Positions 8,468-17,839 of a stretch of DNA of 64,000 bases are shown piece by piece. The DNA is taken from NCBI RefSeq assembly GCF_021533215.1, contig NZ_JAJNKA010000014.1, forward strand, positions 118,543-182,542, given 5' to 3'. The position numbers and the translations under genes were made by a program. The DNA comes from Portibacter lacus. Lineage in GTDB: Bacteria > Bacteroidota > Bacteroidia > Chitinophagales > Saprospiraceae. Position 1 is the stretch's first letter. Each line of letters starts with the position of its first letter. The notes under the pieces were generated by a model. The model saw only the letters and a program-made list of their open reading frames with translations, did no database searches and was not told the DNA's origin.

Positions 8468-9880
8468 TTATTTAATTGCGTTTAGAGCTCTTTCTTTACT
8501 GTGATCCGAACTGATTTCATCAGCAGCTTTCCGATAGGCCTCTTTTACTTGATTAGAACTGCTTCTTACTGTGGGACTAAATGAAATAAGCACTTCAGAA
8601 ATAGTATGATCTGAATCTATAAATTTGATCGCATTTAAGATATTAACTAAGCTTGCCTCTGACAATTTCTTATCATTAAACGACCTAAATGTTTCACCTT
8701 GTAAATGACTAGAATCCATGCTAAGATTAGCTCGAATTAACTTTTCTATAATGGATGGAGTGAGTTGCTGGTTATTTATTATGTTCCTTAGAACTTCACT
8801 TTTCTGATGTTCAGAATTAACGTCTTCCGTTACTAACATTAAAACTCTATCTAATTCATTTTCACTAAGATCCTCATCTAACATATTCAACAATATATCG
8901 GCTCTATGATGATCTGAGTCAATGTTATCTAGTAAATCTAAAAACAATTCATATCCACTTTCAGAAATCCCAGGCATACTCAAGGCGATCTTTAACAAGT
9001 CAGCCTTATGATGATCTGAATTGATTTCATCTGCCGATTTCAAGACCAGGTCAATGTTTCTCGGATTCATTTTCTTCGTTCTAAGAATTTCTCTAATAAT
9101 ATCCGCTTTGTGGTGATCTGATTCGATTTCATCTAAGATTGAACATAAAGGTTCGAGCTCATCGTCATTGATCAGCTCCGATCTGACTGCTGTCTTCAAG
9201 ATTTCAGCCTTATGATGATCTGAATCTATAGATCCCACTGTTTTTATATATTCAGTAGTTACGTATTTATTACGAAGAAAGCTATTCATATTATATTTCA
9301 GAATATCTGCCTTATGATGGTCAGAATCTATATCTGAAATTTCTTCTAAAAGTGGAATATAATCTTCATTCCTTAAATTTTTATTCAATAGCAACTTCAG
9401 ATACTGTGATTTGACGTGATCGCTATTGATTTGCTTTACTTCATTCACTACTGCAGTTGCACCACCATTAGCAAACAGTCGATCGACCCTCTTCTCCGAA
9501 CCTAAGGTCGTTGTTCTAACCACTTCTAGTAAAATCTCTGCCATCCATTTCTGACCTTCAGGACTAAACGGCACCTCTTTCGTCCCTACATAATATGTCT
9601 TCACTAACCTGCCTCCTTCCTCTTCTATATAAACTCTCCGCCTACTTCCAAATGCGGATTTCTTAATCTCCATAAAACCACCATCTGAAATAGCAATTAC
9701 ATCAGAATCATCATCTGAAAGAGTGATCTCCCCTTCATACTCTAAAGAAAAATTAGCTCCATTCTCGGTTTTCACTTTCATAGTGGTTTTACCATTCGTC
9801 TGATTAATGCTAATCGAAGAAGACTGACTGTAACCGATTAGTGGAATACTTAGTATGAGAATAGTTATTAGTGTTTTCAT
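8468..9880 (-). CDS. Secreted protein with ten 'SDH' repeats
   Basis: A signal peptide (MKTLITILILSIPLIGYSQ) is followed by a beta-rich region (about 25-110) and ten helical repeats of 33-35 residues. Each repeat is centred on I(D/N)SDHHKA(D/E)IL; in the 476-residue form the SDH triplets fall at 159, 192, 227, 260, 295, 328, 362 (SEH), 396 (SSH), 429 and 464. I chose the ATG at 9878-9880; an upstream in-frame ATG at 9898 would add six residues. The gene is first in the operon with the kinase pair and LytTR regulator, so it may be a periplasmic or surface sensor. The His/Asp pairs could bind metal, but that is inference. Confidence 0.75.
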   Translation of the reverse strand: MKTLITILILSIPLIGYSQSSSISINQTNGKTTMKVKTENGANFSLEYEGEITLSDDDSDVIAISDGGFMEIKKSAFGSRRRVYIEEEGGRLVKTYYVGTKEVPFSPEGQKWMAEILLEVVRTTTLGSEKRVDRLFANGGATAVVNEVKQINSDHVKSQYLKLLLNKNLRNEDYIPLLEEISDIDSDHHKADILKYNMNSFLRNKYVTTEYIKTVGSIDSDHHKAEILKTAVRSELINDDELEPLCSILDEIESDHHKADIIREILRTKKMNPRNIDLVLKSADEINSDHHKADLLKIALSMPGISESGYELFLDLLDNIDSDHHRADILLNMLDEDLSENELDRVLMLVTEDVNSEHQKSEVLRNIINNQQLTPSIIEKLIRANLSMDSSHLQGETFRSFNDKKLSEASLVNILNAIKFIDSDHTISEVLISFSPTVRSSSNQVKEAYRKAADEISSDHSKERALNAIK

Positions 9881-10077
9881 TTTTAAATATTTAGTCATTC
9901 AATGGTTTAAAGGTGAGTCTTTTATATTCATTGAAAAAAAAGAATGTATTGAATTGGCCTATTTCTGTAGTGAATCGTACAGCTTTCTATTATTGTCAAT
10001 GTTAAATTCGAATTTCCGATAGTGGTATATGCATTTATATGTATCTATAATTATACCCAGTACCTAAATAATTAGAA

Positions 10078-10479
10078 ATGAATATCCAATACCCTGCCCT
10101 TGGCCTGCTTATATTATTTATAAGCGTATTATTAATACATAGTTGTGATCTAAACAGTGCAACTTCATCTGACAAAGATCTCCTTATCGGTGACTGGCGG
10201 ACAACAAGCTTCCAAGTCGATGACAAAGAAAATCTAAATACCATATTTGAATCTGTAGACATGCAATATGATCGTGCTGGTTCTTCTGTTTGGTTATTTA
10301 CTGACTTAGATGGCAAAACAGAATCCGTATCTGGTAAGTTCGAAGTAGAAACTGGAAACCTTAATTCAGTATTGAAGTTTATCGATCCAGAATTTTCCAT
10401 GGTTATCAATGATACTTTGTATTTATCTGGCATATCTGGTAGCAATGCCCAGTATTTTATTAAAGCAGTAAAGTATTAG
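10078..10479 (+). CDS. Small putative lipoprotein
   Basis: The 133-residue product begins with a hydrophobic segment ending in a lipobox-like 'LLIHSC' (Cys at about 23), then 'LLIGDWRTTSFQVDD', the start pattern of lipocalin-like Bacteroidota lipoproteins ('xxGxW'). Alternating hydrophobic stretches suggest a small beta-barrel. A reading frame of similar size on the opposite strand (10035-10445) lacks any recognisable domain and I take it as a shadow. The gene stands alone; function unknown. Confidence 0.6.
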   Translation: MNIQYPALGLLILFISVLLIHSCDLNSATSSDKDLLIGDWRTTSFQVDDKENLNTIFESVDMQYDRAGSSVWLFTDLDGKTESVSGKFEVETGNLNSVLKFIDPEFSMVINDTLYLSGISGSNAQYFIKAVKY

Positions 10480-10786
10480 AATTGCTTCGGATAAATCTTA
10501 TCTGATTGTCAATGTTTTAATAATTCATATTTTGTCACCCTCACTTTTCAAGAATATAATGTTTTGAGAGGAATTCAAATATTCTCTACTCTTCTATTTC
10601 TTTCTTTATAACCATAGCTTAAATTGGCCAGCATTCAGTGTTCGACGCTAATAAAAAAAGATTTAATATACTCGAACACATCACCGCAGCTTAAATTTTA
10701 GGCTCATACAGCTTAATATTTGCTCAAAATTAAATATTGTCCATAAATTCTACGATATTCAAGATTCGTAATTAAAATAGACATAA
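10480..10786. other. Intergenic region, 307 bp
   Basis: AT-rich sequence between the small lipoprotein gene and the DUF1080 gene. I see no gene, tRNA, clear terminator or consensus promoter. Confidence 0.5.
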
Positions 10787-12667
10787 ATGCCAACCACTCG
10801 CTTACTGTTACTGTTAAGTATTTTAATATACTTCTCAAGTTGTAGCATTGATCCTCATACAAATGTATTTAACGATTTAAAAAAGGAAAGCACAACTGCA
10901 ATTTCAACATTCCCTATGGAATCTGTAGACTTAAGCAGTTTCACAACTTTCGAATCCAAGGGAAAAAACTGGCAACTTGTAGGAGACGTATATACTGATT
11001 TCAATGATGGGTCAACATTTGAACTAACTAACGGCACAGGTATCCTTGCCAATAAAATGCTCGACTCAGGAAACGATGCCCTATATTCCACATTTGAACA
11101 TGGTGATATTGAATTGCAATTTGAATATTTAATTCCTAAGAAATCAAATTCCGGAATTTATTTTCAAGGAAGATATGAATTGCAACTTTTCGATAGTTAT
11201 GGAGTCGAGACTCCTAGTGTTTCCGATGCTGGCGCTATTTATGAAAGATGGGATAACAGCAAGCCTGACGGCGAGAATGGATACGATGGTCATCCACCTT
11301 CTGTGATTACAAACAAGGCTCCAGGGTTATGGCAAGAAATGAAAATATTTTTTAGAGCCCCAAGATTTAATAAAAATGGAGAGAAAACACAAGATGCTAG
11401 ATTTGAATCTGTTTTTCATAATGGTATTTTAATCCAAGATAATGTTTCTCTCTCTGGACCGACACGAGGTCCATTTCTAGAAGGGGAAGCAGCTTACGGA
11501 CCAATTGTCATTCAAGGTGATCATGGAAATATTGCCTTTAGGAATATCAAGTTTAAATCTTATACCCAAGATTCGCTTACTTTAAGCGACTTAACTTACA
11601 AATATTTTGAACATCCTTACGATGTTACCTTTCCAGAATTTGACACTGTTAAAATTTTAAAAAATGGATCAGCTACATCGCTTGATCCATCGGTTGCAAA
11701 TGAAAAAGAAGATCATTACGGATTAATCTTTAATGGGAAATTACATGTACCAGTATCAGGAGAATATCTATTTAAGACGGCCATTGATGATGGTGGTGCA
11801 TTATGGATCGATGGCAAGCAAATCGTCCACAATGAAGGTGATCCAGGATATTCTGAGCAAAACGGCATTGCAAAACTCGACAGCGGCGTTACTGATTTTG
11901 AATTAAGATTTTATGATAATGTATGGAGTGCAACCATAAGGATTGATTATGAAGGTCCACAGATTTACCATCACGTACTTGGAAGAAAAGCACCTTCCCC
12001 AAAGGCTAGGAATTCAAATGGTAAAATACTTATTGAGTCTGTTTCTGAACCTGAAATGTATAGAAACTTCACGGTTTATGACGGACAAAAAAGAACACAT
12101 GCCATATCTGTAGGATCGCCAGATAAAATTCATTATGCATACGATCTTGAAGAAGGATCTTTATTAAAATTCTGGCGTGGAGGATTTGCTGACATGACAG
12201 GCATGTGGAAAAATAGAGGCGAACCGCAAATTTTAGAACCAATAAATGCATCCATAGAATCTGTAGCAGGTGTCCCCATCGGAATGCTTACTGAAGATCA
12301 AAAAAAATGGACTTCGTTATCTACTCAGAAGGTTTCATATAGAGGATATGAGATAACTGAGAGTGGCTACCCACTCTTCACCTATGAGTCTAATAATAAC
12401 TCTTGGTCAGACCTCTTACAACCTTCTAGTGATAAAACAATGTTAGTCCGAAAAATATCTGACATCAGAAATACTTCAGAAATATCGATGCGTATAGCAC
12501 AAGGAGAAATCATTAAGAAACTTCCTAATGGCTTATACAGCGTAGATGGCAAGTTTTATCTCAAGCTAGATGAGACCAGTAATCCTAAAATATTGACTAG
12601 TAACCAAAATGAACTTATTGTTTTTCCAGATGATTCTGGTCAAATCACTTACAGCATTTTCTGGTAA
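10787..12667 (+). CDS. DUF1080 / PA14 lipoprotein
   Basis: The 626-residue product has a lipoprotein signal with lipobox 'IYFSSC' (Cys19). It contains a DUF1080 (3-keto-disaccharide hydrolase) domain at about 55-260 ('SGIYFQGRYELQLFDSYG', 'GPIVIQGDHGNIAFRNIK') and a PA14 carbohydrate-binding domain at about 300-395 ('GEYLFKTAIDDGGALWIDG'). A further beta-rich region of about 230 residues is unassigned. Proteins of this type act on or bind sugars at the cell surface; the exact substrate cannot be read here. It precedes the propeller-cupredoxin gene by 15 bp and they likely form an operon. Confidence 0.85.
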   Translation: MPTTRLLLLLSILIYFSSCSIDPHTNVFNDLKKESTTAISTFPMESVDLSSFTTFESKGKNWQLVGDVYTDFNDGSTFELTNGTGILANKMLDSGNDALYSTFEHGDIELQFEYLIPKKSNSGIYFQGRYELQLFDSYGVETPSVSDAGAIYERWDNSKPDGENGYDGHPPSVITNKAPGLWQEMKIFFRAPRFNKNGEKTQDARFESVFHNGILIQDNVSLSGPTRGPFLEGEAAYGPIVIQGDHGNIAFRNIKFKSYTQDSLTLSDLTYKYFEHPYDVTFPEFDTVKILKNGSATSLDPSVANEKEDHYGLIFNGKLHVPVSGEYLFKTAIDDGGALWIDGKQIVHNEGDPGYSEQNGIAKLDSGVTDFELRFYDNVWSATIRIDYEGPQIYHHVLGRKAPSPKARNSNGKILIESVSEPEMYRNFTVYDGQKRTHAISVGSPDKIHYAYDLEEGSLLKFWRGGFADMTGMWKNRGEPQILEPINASIESVAGVPIGMLTEDQKKWTSLSTQKVSYRGYEITESGYPLFTYESNNNSWSDLLQPSSDKTMLVRKISDIRNTSEISMRIAQGEIIKKLPNGLYSVDGKFYLKLDETSNPKILTSNQNELIVFPDDSGQITYSIFW

Positions 12668-12682
12668 TCCATAAATTATAAA

Positions 12683-14620
12683 ATGAAACGTACAATACAT
12701 ATAATCATCTATTTATTTGCAATCCAATTATCAGCTCAAGTAACCAATGCGGTTAAAGAAGATGTATACTACTCTATTCAGGACATATTCATTCCTGAAA
12801 ATATTGAACTAGAAGTAGGTGGTATGGTCTTTAATGATAAAGGAAGCCTAGGAATTACCACGAGAAGAGGTGAATTATGGGAAATCACGAATCCAAGCAG
12901 CAAGCAACCTGTATATAATAGATTTGCTTCCGGTCTACATGAACCTCTAGGATTAAACTGGAAAGATGGTTCGTATTATCTATCACAGCGAGGAGAGCTG
13001 ACCAAATTAACAGATATAAACAAAGATGGTAAAGCTGACAAATATGAAAGCATTTATAGCTGGCCTCTAGAAGGGAACTATCATGAATATTCATACGGGC
13101 CTAAATTTTTACCAAATGGGGATATGCTCGTCAGTCTTAACTTAGGATGGATAGGAAAAGGTGCAAGTTTATCTAAATGGCGCGGATGGATTGTCCAGAT
13201 ATCTCCAGAAGGAGAATTAACACCCATTGCGACGGGAATGCGTTCTCCAGCAGGTTTTGGGTTTAATAGTCAAGGCGACCTCTTCTACACAGAGAACCAA
13301 GGAGACTGGGTCGGTTCAGGTCGGATGACCCACGTTGAAAAAGGAGATTTTGTAGGAAACCCAGAAGGATTAAAATGGTCTGGAGAGGAAGGATCTCCAG
13401 TAAGCTTGAAATTCGAAGATTTCCAAGATTTAGAAGAAACAACTTTGTACGATTATTCTAAAAAAGTAGAAGGCATCAAGCCTCCTTCCGTATGGTTTCC
13501 GCATACACTTATGGGAATATCAACATCTGACCTTGTTGTGATCCCAGAAGGTTTTGGTCCATTCGAAAATCAACTTTTAGTGGGTGATCAAGGACATAGT
13601 AAAGTCATGCGTGTCTTCCAAGAAAAAGTGAATGGTGTATACCAAGGCATTTGTTTTCCATTTAGAGAAGGTTTCGAATCTGGGATACTAAGAATGGTAT
13701 TCGATGATGATCAATCATTGTATGTGGGTATGACAAGCAGGGGATGGTCTTCTACAGGAAAGAAAAAATTTGGATTAGAACGATTGGTATGGAACAAGAA
13801 TCTTCCGTTTGAAATGAAAACAGTTAAGGCAAAGTCATTTGGATTCGAAATTGAATTCACAGACTTAGTGGACAAAGCAAGCGCAACTGACATCGAATCA
13901 TATAGCATAACTGATTTTAACTACAAGTACCACCTGACATATGGTAGTCCTATTATTAATCAGGAAGTGAAAAACATTTCTAAAGTAGAATTAGATGATG
14001 ATCAAAAAACGGTTAGAATCTATATCGACGGAATGCGGAATGGATATATTTATGAAATTGATGCAAAAAGCGTAAACGACAGGTCAGGTTCGCCACTCTT
14101 GCACAACAAAGGTTATTATACCCTTAATGAAATCCCTGCTGGAGAAAATGGCGTTGTAGATCACAGCGCACATAATATGCCTGAAGTTGAAACGAAGGAT
14201 ATTATATCTCCGAAAAGACCTACCGATATGCCTAAGTCATGGACTGAAGGACCAGACCAAATAATTACCATGGGTACAAAACCTGGTTTAAAATTTGACA
14301 TTAGTGAAGTCACGGTTAAAGCTGGTAGCAAAATCAAGTTGGTTTTTAATAACAATGACGATATGTTACATAATATGATCATTGTTAATCCAGAAAAAGC
14401 AGATGAAGTCGCTCAGTTAGCCGTGGAACTTGGATTAAGCGGTTTAGAAAAAGGTTTTATTCCACAATCTGACGAAATCATTGCTCATACGAATTTAATG
14501 CAACCTCACACCTCTGATGCCATTTATTTTAGTGCACCAAGTAAGCCAGGGACTTACCAATATGTTTGTACTTTTCCTGGACATGCAGCCATAATGAGAG
14601 GTATCATGATTGTAGAATAA
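12683..14620 (+). CDS. Secreted beta-propeller protein with C-terminal cupredoxin domain
   Basis: A signal peptide ('IIIYLFAIQLSAQ') precedes a propeller region like PQQ-dependent glucose/sorbosone dehydrogenases and PVC-type membrane-bound dehydrogenases ('GLHEPLGLNWKDGSYYLSQ', 'GMRSPAGFGFNSQGDLFYTENQGDWVG'). The last 110 residues are a plastocyanin/azurin-like domain with a complete type-1 copper set: His563, Cys629, His634 and Met638 (HN...CTFPGHAAIM). This suggests periplasmic oxidation of a sugar or alcohol with electrons passed to the fused copper domain. No haem motif CxxCH is present. It follows the DUF1080-PA14 gene by 15 bp. Confidence 0.85.
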   Translation: MKRTIHIIIYLFAIQLSAQVTNAVKEDVYYSIQDIFIPENIELEVGGMVFNDKGSLGITTRRGELWEITNPSSKQPVYNRFASGLHEPLGLNWKDGSYYLSQRGELTKLTDINKDGKADKYESIYSWPLEGNYHEYSYGPKFLPNGDMLVSLNLGWIGKGASLSKWRGWIVQISPEGELTPIATGMRSPAGFGFNSQGDLFYTENQGDWVGSGRMTHVEKGDFVGNPEGLKWSGEEGSPVSLKFEDFQDLEETTLYDYSKKVEGIKPPSVWFPHTLMGISTSDLVVIPEGFGPFENQLLVGDQGHSKVMRVFQEKVNGVYQGICFPFREGFESGILRMVFDDDQSLYVGMTSRGWSSTGKKKFGLERLVWNKNLPFEMKTVKAKSFGFEIEFTDLVDKASATDIESYSITDFNYKYHLTYGSPIINQEVKNISKVELDDDQKTVRIYIDGMRNGYIYEIDAKSVNDRSGSPLLHNKGYYTLNEIPAGENGVVDHSAHNMPEVETKDIISPKRPTDMPKSWTEGPDQIITMGTKPGLKFDISEVTVKAGSKIKLVFNNNDDMLHNMIIVNPEKADEVAQLAVELGLSGLEKGFIPQSDEIIAHTNLMQPHTSDAIYFSAPSKPGTYQYVCTFPGHAAIMRGIMIVE

Positions 14621-14882
14621 TATATACTTTTAGGAATAAAGCATTGACATTAAAAGCAATAAGTCTTATTATTTTCTGGATAATTTCTTCTTTAGGAATT
14701 GACTCCTAGGAGCATTGCTTTCGCTCTGCATGATCATATTATGATAAATCTTAATGTAATACAGAGTTAATCATTAGAATCAGCGTAGAAAGTGTAAGTC
14801 ATTTGATACAATAATAACACAATGCTAAAAGAGAAGTGAAAGTCTTTCATTTCTAAAACACATCAAATAATGAGTGATTTGT

Positions 14883-16496
14883 TTAGCTAAATGTAATCAT
14901 AATCCATGCAATAATCCCAACTATAGCTAGCGTCGCTATAATATCACCAATTCCATAACTTGCTTTATTCTCAGCTTTTTGTTCATCACTTATCGCTCCA
15001 AAAGTAAGACCTTTGATTTGCTCTTCATCTGGTGGCGAAGACAGCAAACTCACTACTAAAGCAATAAGTACACAAGTGAAAAAGAATAATGCCCCGAAGG
15101 CAAGCCAATTAAACTCAGCAAATCGGTGGATAAATGAACCTGGATTCATGCTGGTGATAAAAGTTTCTGCCATTAATTTGGACATCCCTAATACCATTCC
15201 TGCAACTAAGGCTGCAATAGCACCATTCGCATTCATCCGTTTCCAGAAAATTCCCATTAAGAATACAGCCGCAATAGGAGGTGCTAAATAAGCCTGAACT
15301 TTCTGCAGGTATTCATAAAGGCCGTCAGATAATACAGAGATTACGGGTATCCACAGAATACCTAAAATCACTACTACTCCAGTAGCAATCTTCCCAATAT
15401 TAACCAATGCTTTCTCCGGCTTTTCTGGATACAATCTTTTATAAATATCTAAAGTAAATAGCGTGGAACAAGAATTAAAAACAGACGCTAACGAACTCAT
15501 TAATGCTGCCATAAGCCCTGCTGCCACAAGTCCTCTAAGTCCAGATGGAAGTAAGTGCGTCATCAAAACTGGGAATGCCTGATCAGGAGAATCAAAACTT
15601 ATTTCACCTCGCATCTTTAAAGCTAAAGCCACTATTCCAGGAATCAAGAATAAAAATATCGGCATAATCTTCATGGCTGCACCGAAGATCGTTCCTCGTC
15701 TGGCTTCTTTTAAATTTTTCGCAGTCAAAACTCTTTGAACAATTACCTGATCTGTACACCAATACCACACACCTACCACAGATGACGTAAACACGAGTGG
15801 CAACCAAGGAAAATCAGGATCAGAATTCGGTCTCCACATATTCATATACTCAGGAGTAACAGTTTCCTTTAAACTACTCCACCCACCGACTGCATCTAAT
15901 CCCATAAATGTTAATGTTGCAGCACCTATTATCAACACGATTGCTTGCACGGTTTCCGTATAAACCACCGCCTTCATCCCTCCTAATATGGTATATATTC
16001 CAGTTAAGACCACCGTAGATATCGCACCGACCCAAAATGGAATGCCCAGTAACGTAGAGACTACAATTCCTCCTGCAAATATGGTTACGGAAACTTTAGT
16101 TAGTACATAGGCAATTATGGAAACAACAGATAAAACCCACCTCGATCTGGCATCAAATCTTCTTTCTAAAAATTCAGGCATGGTAAATACTTTGCTTCTT
16201 GCATAGAATGGAAGAAATAACCACCCAAGCATCAGTACAATCCATGAGTGAAGCTCGTAAATTAACAGCGGCATCTTATCTCCAGCACCATTACCTGCTA
16301 GTCCTACCACATGCTCAGAACCAATATTAGATGCAAAAATAGATGCACCAACCACAAACCAACCTACATTCCTTCCTGCTAAGAAATAATCCTCTGTATT
16401 TGTATTTTTTTGTCTTATTACCCACCAAGCTATCCCTAAAAGGATTACAAAATAAAGACTTAATACAACCCAATCTAAGGAATCTAAACTTGTCAT
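14883..16496 (-). CDS. Sodium:solute symporter (SSS family)
   Basis: This 537-residue inner-membrane protein has about 14 hydrophobic segments. SSS/SGLT hallmarks are 'TEDYFLAGRNVGWFVVGASIFASNIGSEH' near the N-terminus, a 'LGGMKAVVYTETVQ' loop and the 'GLVAAGLMAALMSSLASVFNSCSTLF' Na+-binding helix. It probably imports a sugar or related organic solute with Na+. It is convergent with the DUF1080/propeller operon, so it may serve the same catabolic function, but the substrate is not defined. Confidence 0.93.
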   Translation of the reverse strand: MTSLDSLDWVVLSLYFVILLGIAWWVIRQKNTNTEDYFLAGRNVGWFVVGASIFASNIGSEHVVGLAGNGAGDKMPLLIYELHSWIVLMLGWLFLPFYARSKVFTMPEFLERRFDARSRWVLSVVSIIAYVLTKVSVTIFAGGIVVSTLLGIPFWVGAISTVVLTGIYTILGGMKAVVYTETVQAIVLIIGAATLTFMGLDAVGGWSSLKETVTPEYMNMWRPNSDPDFPWLPLVFTSSVVGVWYWCTDQVIVQRVLTAKNLKEARRGTIFGAAMKIMPIFLFLIPGIVALALKMRGEISFDSPDQAFPVLMTHLLPSGLRGLVAAGLMAALMSSLASVFNSCSTLFTLDIYKRLYPEKPEKALVNIGKIATGVVVILGILWIPVISVLSDGLYEYLQKVQAYLAPPIAAVFLMGIFWKRMNANGAIAALVAGMVLGMSKLMAETFITSMNPGSFIHRFAEFNWLAFGALFFFTCVLIALVVSLLSSPPDEEQIKGLTFGAISDEQKAENKASYGIGDIIATLAIVGIIAWIMITFS

Positions 16497-16712
16497 CTTT
16501 GCGTTTTATAGTTTTACTTATTGGTCTTCTGAAATACCTAGATATATTAAATTCATATGTCTTCCTATCCTATTCTTCTTAATTTAAGAACACAAAATCT
16601 ATTACATCTACTTTAAATTCGGTTCTTTCTTAATTTCACTCAGAAAGAGTTTGCAATTGTAAGTTATTTCTGCTAATAAATTTTAATATTTGGGTAAACT
16701 TAAAATTTAATC

Positions 16713-17381
16713 ATGATAAAACCAATAGCAATCCTTCTAAGTTTCTGTTTAATCACAGCATTTTCAACCAAACAAAAAAAAGTCATCTTTTTTGGTGATT
16801 CTATTACTCAAGCTGGAGTGAACGATATTGGATACATTACTAAAATGCAAAAGATTGCAAAGGACGAAGGCTTTGCAGATAAAGTGGAATTAATCGGAAA
16901 AGGAATCGGTGGCAATAAAGTCTATGACCTATATTTAAGAATGTACGATGATGTCCTTTCCCATAATCCAGACATCGTTTATATTTATATCGGTGTAAAT
17001 GATGTATGGCACAAGCAAAGTCATGGTACTGGAACTGATGCGAATAAATTCGAAAGATTTTATCAGGCTATCATAGATTCAATGCAAGCTAGGCAAATTG
17101 ACCTTATTCTAGTTACTCCAGGTGTCATAGGAGAAAAAACAGACTTTAGTAATTCATTGGACGGTGATCTGAACCAATATTCGAAAATCATAAAATCTCT
17201 AGCAGAAAAAAACAATACCGGGCTAATCGACCTTAGAGGAATGATGATTGACCACAACAAAACGAATAATCCTGAAAATATGGAGAAAGGAGTTTTAACA
17301 AGAGATCGAGTCCACTTAAATGAGAAAGGAAATGATTTTGTTGCCAATATTTTCTGGAAAACATTAAAGGATAAATTGTAA
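16713..17381 (+). CDS. SGNH/GDSL-family hydrolase
   Basis: The 222-residue product has an N-terminal signal peptide. Block I is 'IFFGDSITQAG' with nucleophile Ser30, followed by 'GKGIGGNKVYDL' (block II Gly), 'YIYIGVNDVWH' (block III Asn) and 'DRVHLNEKGN' with Asp198 and His201 as the rest of the triad. These enzymes hydrolyse esters, often acetyl groups on carbohydrates. It is divergent from the SSS transporter gene with 216 bp between. It is distinct from the TesA-like gene at 50361. Confidence 0.9.
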   Translation: MIKPIAILLSFCLITAFSTKQKKVIFFGDSITQAGVNDIGYITKMQKIAKDEGFADKVELIGKGIGGNKVYDLYLRMYDDVLSHNPDIVYIYIGVNDVWHKQSHGTGTDANKFERFYQAIIDSMQARQIDLILVTPGVIGEKTDFSNSLDGDLNQYSKIIKSLAEKNNTGLIDLRGMMIDHNKTNNPENMEKGVLTRDRVHLNEKGNDFVANIFWKTLKDKL

Positions 17382-17839
17382 CGTATTTTTCCTAAACCGA
17401 TCTTCATGGGTTTGCAACTATAGCAAACAATAATATCTATTGCATTGGATAGCAAATAATATTACACAACAACTATGTAGTACTTTATGTGCTCTTGTGA
17501 AGGTTTGTTCGTGTTAATTCTTTGGGGTTCTTTCAGATAATCAATGTTTGACCCTTTCTCAATTCACACTCCGAAATTGACACACATTTCTATTCAAAAA
17601 GTTAAAAAACAGCCTTCTAGCTAAAACAATATTTTGATTTCAATGTTAAAGTGCTAAGAAAAAATGACCGTACATCCATCAAGTGCAATTTTATTCTTAA
17701 ATTTTAATCAATTTAAGAATGAAGCAAATCTTAGCCATTCATATTCTGATATATTTCAGAGATAGAAGCATGCAGGAAACGCTTACATTCTAGCATTAAA
17801 AAAGTAAACTTATTCAGAAAAACAACCTGACTATTTACT
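17382..17839. other. Intergenic region, 458 bp
   Basis: Lies between the SGNH hydrolase and the T9SS cargo gene. A minus-strand open frame overlapping the start of the latter (17731-18081) has no family features and I do not call it. No RNA gene or repeat was recognised. Confidence 0.5.

Noticed and set aside
10035..10445. 136-aa minus-strand frame over the small lipoprotein gene
   Set aside because: The plus-strand frame has a lipobox signal peptide and a GDW-type motif; the minus-strand product has none.
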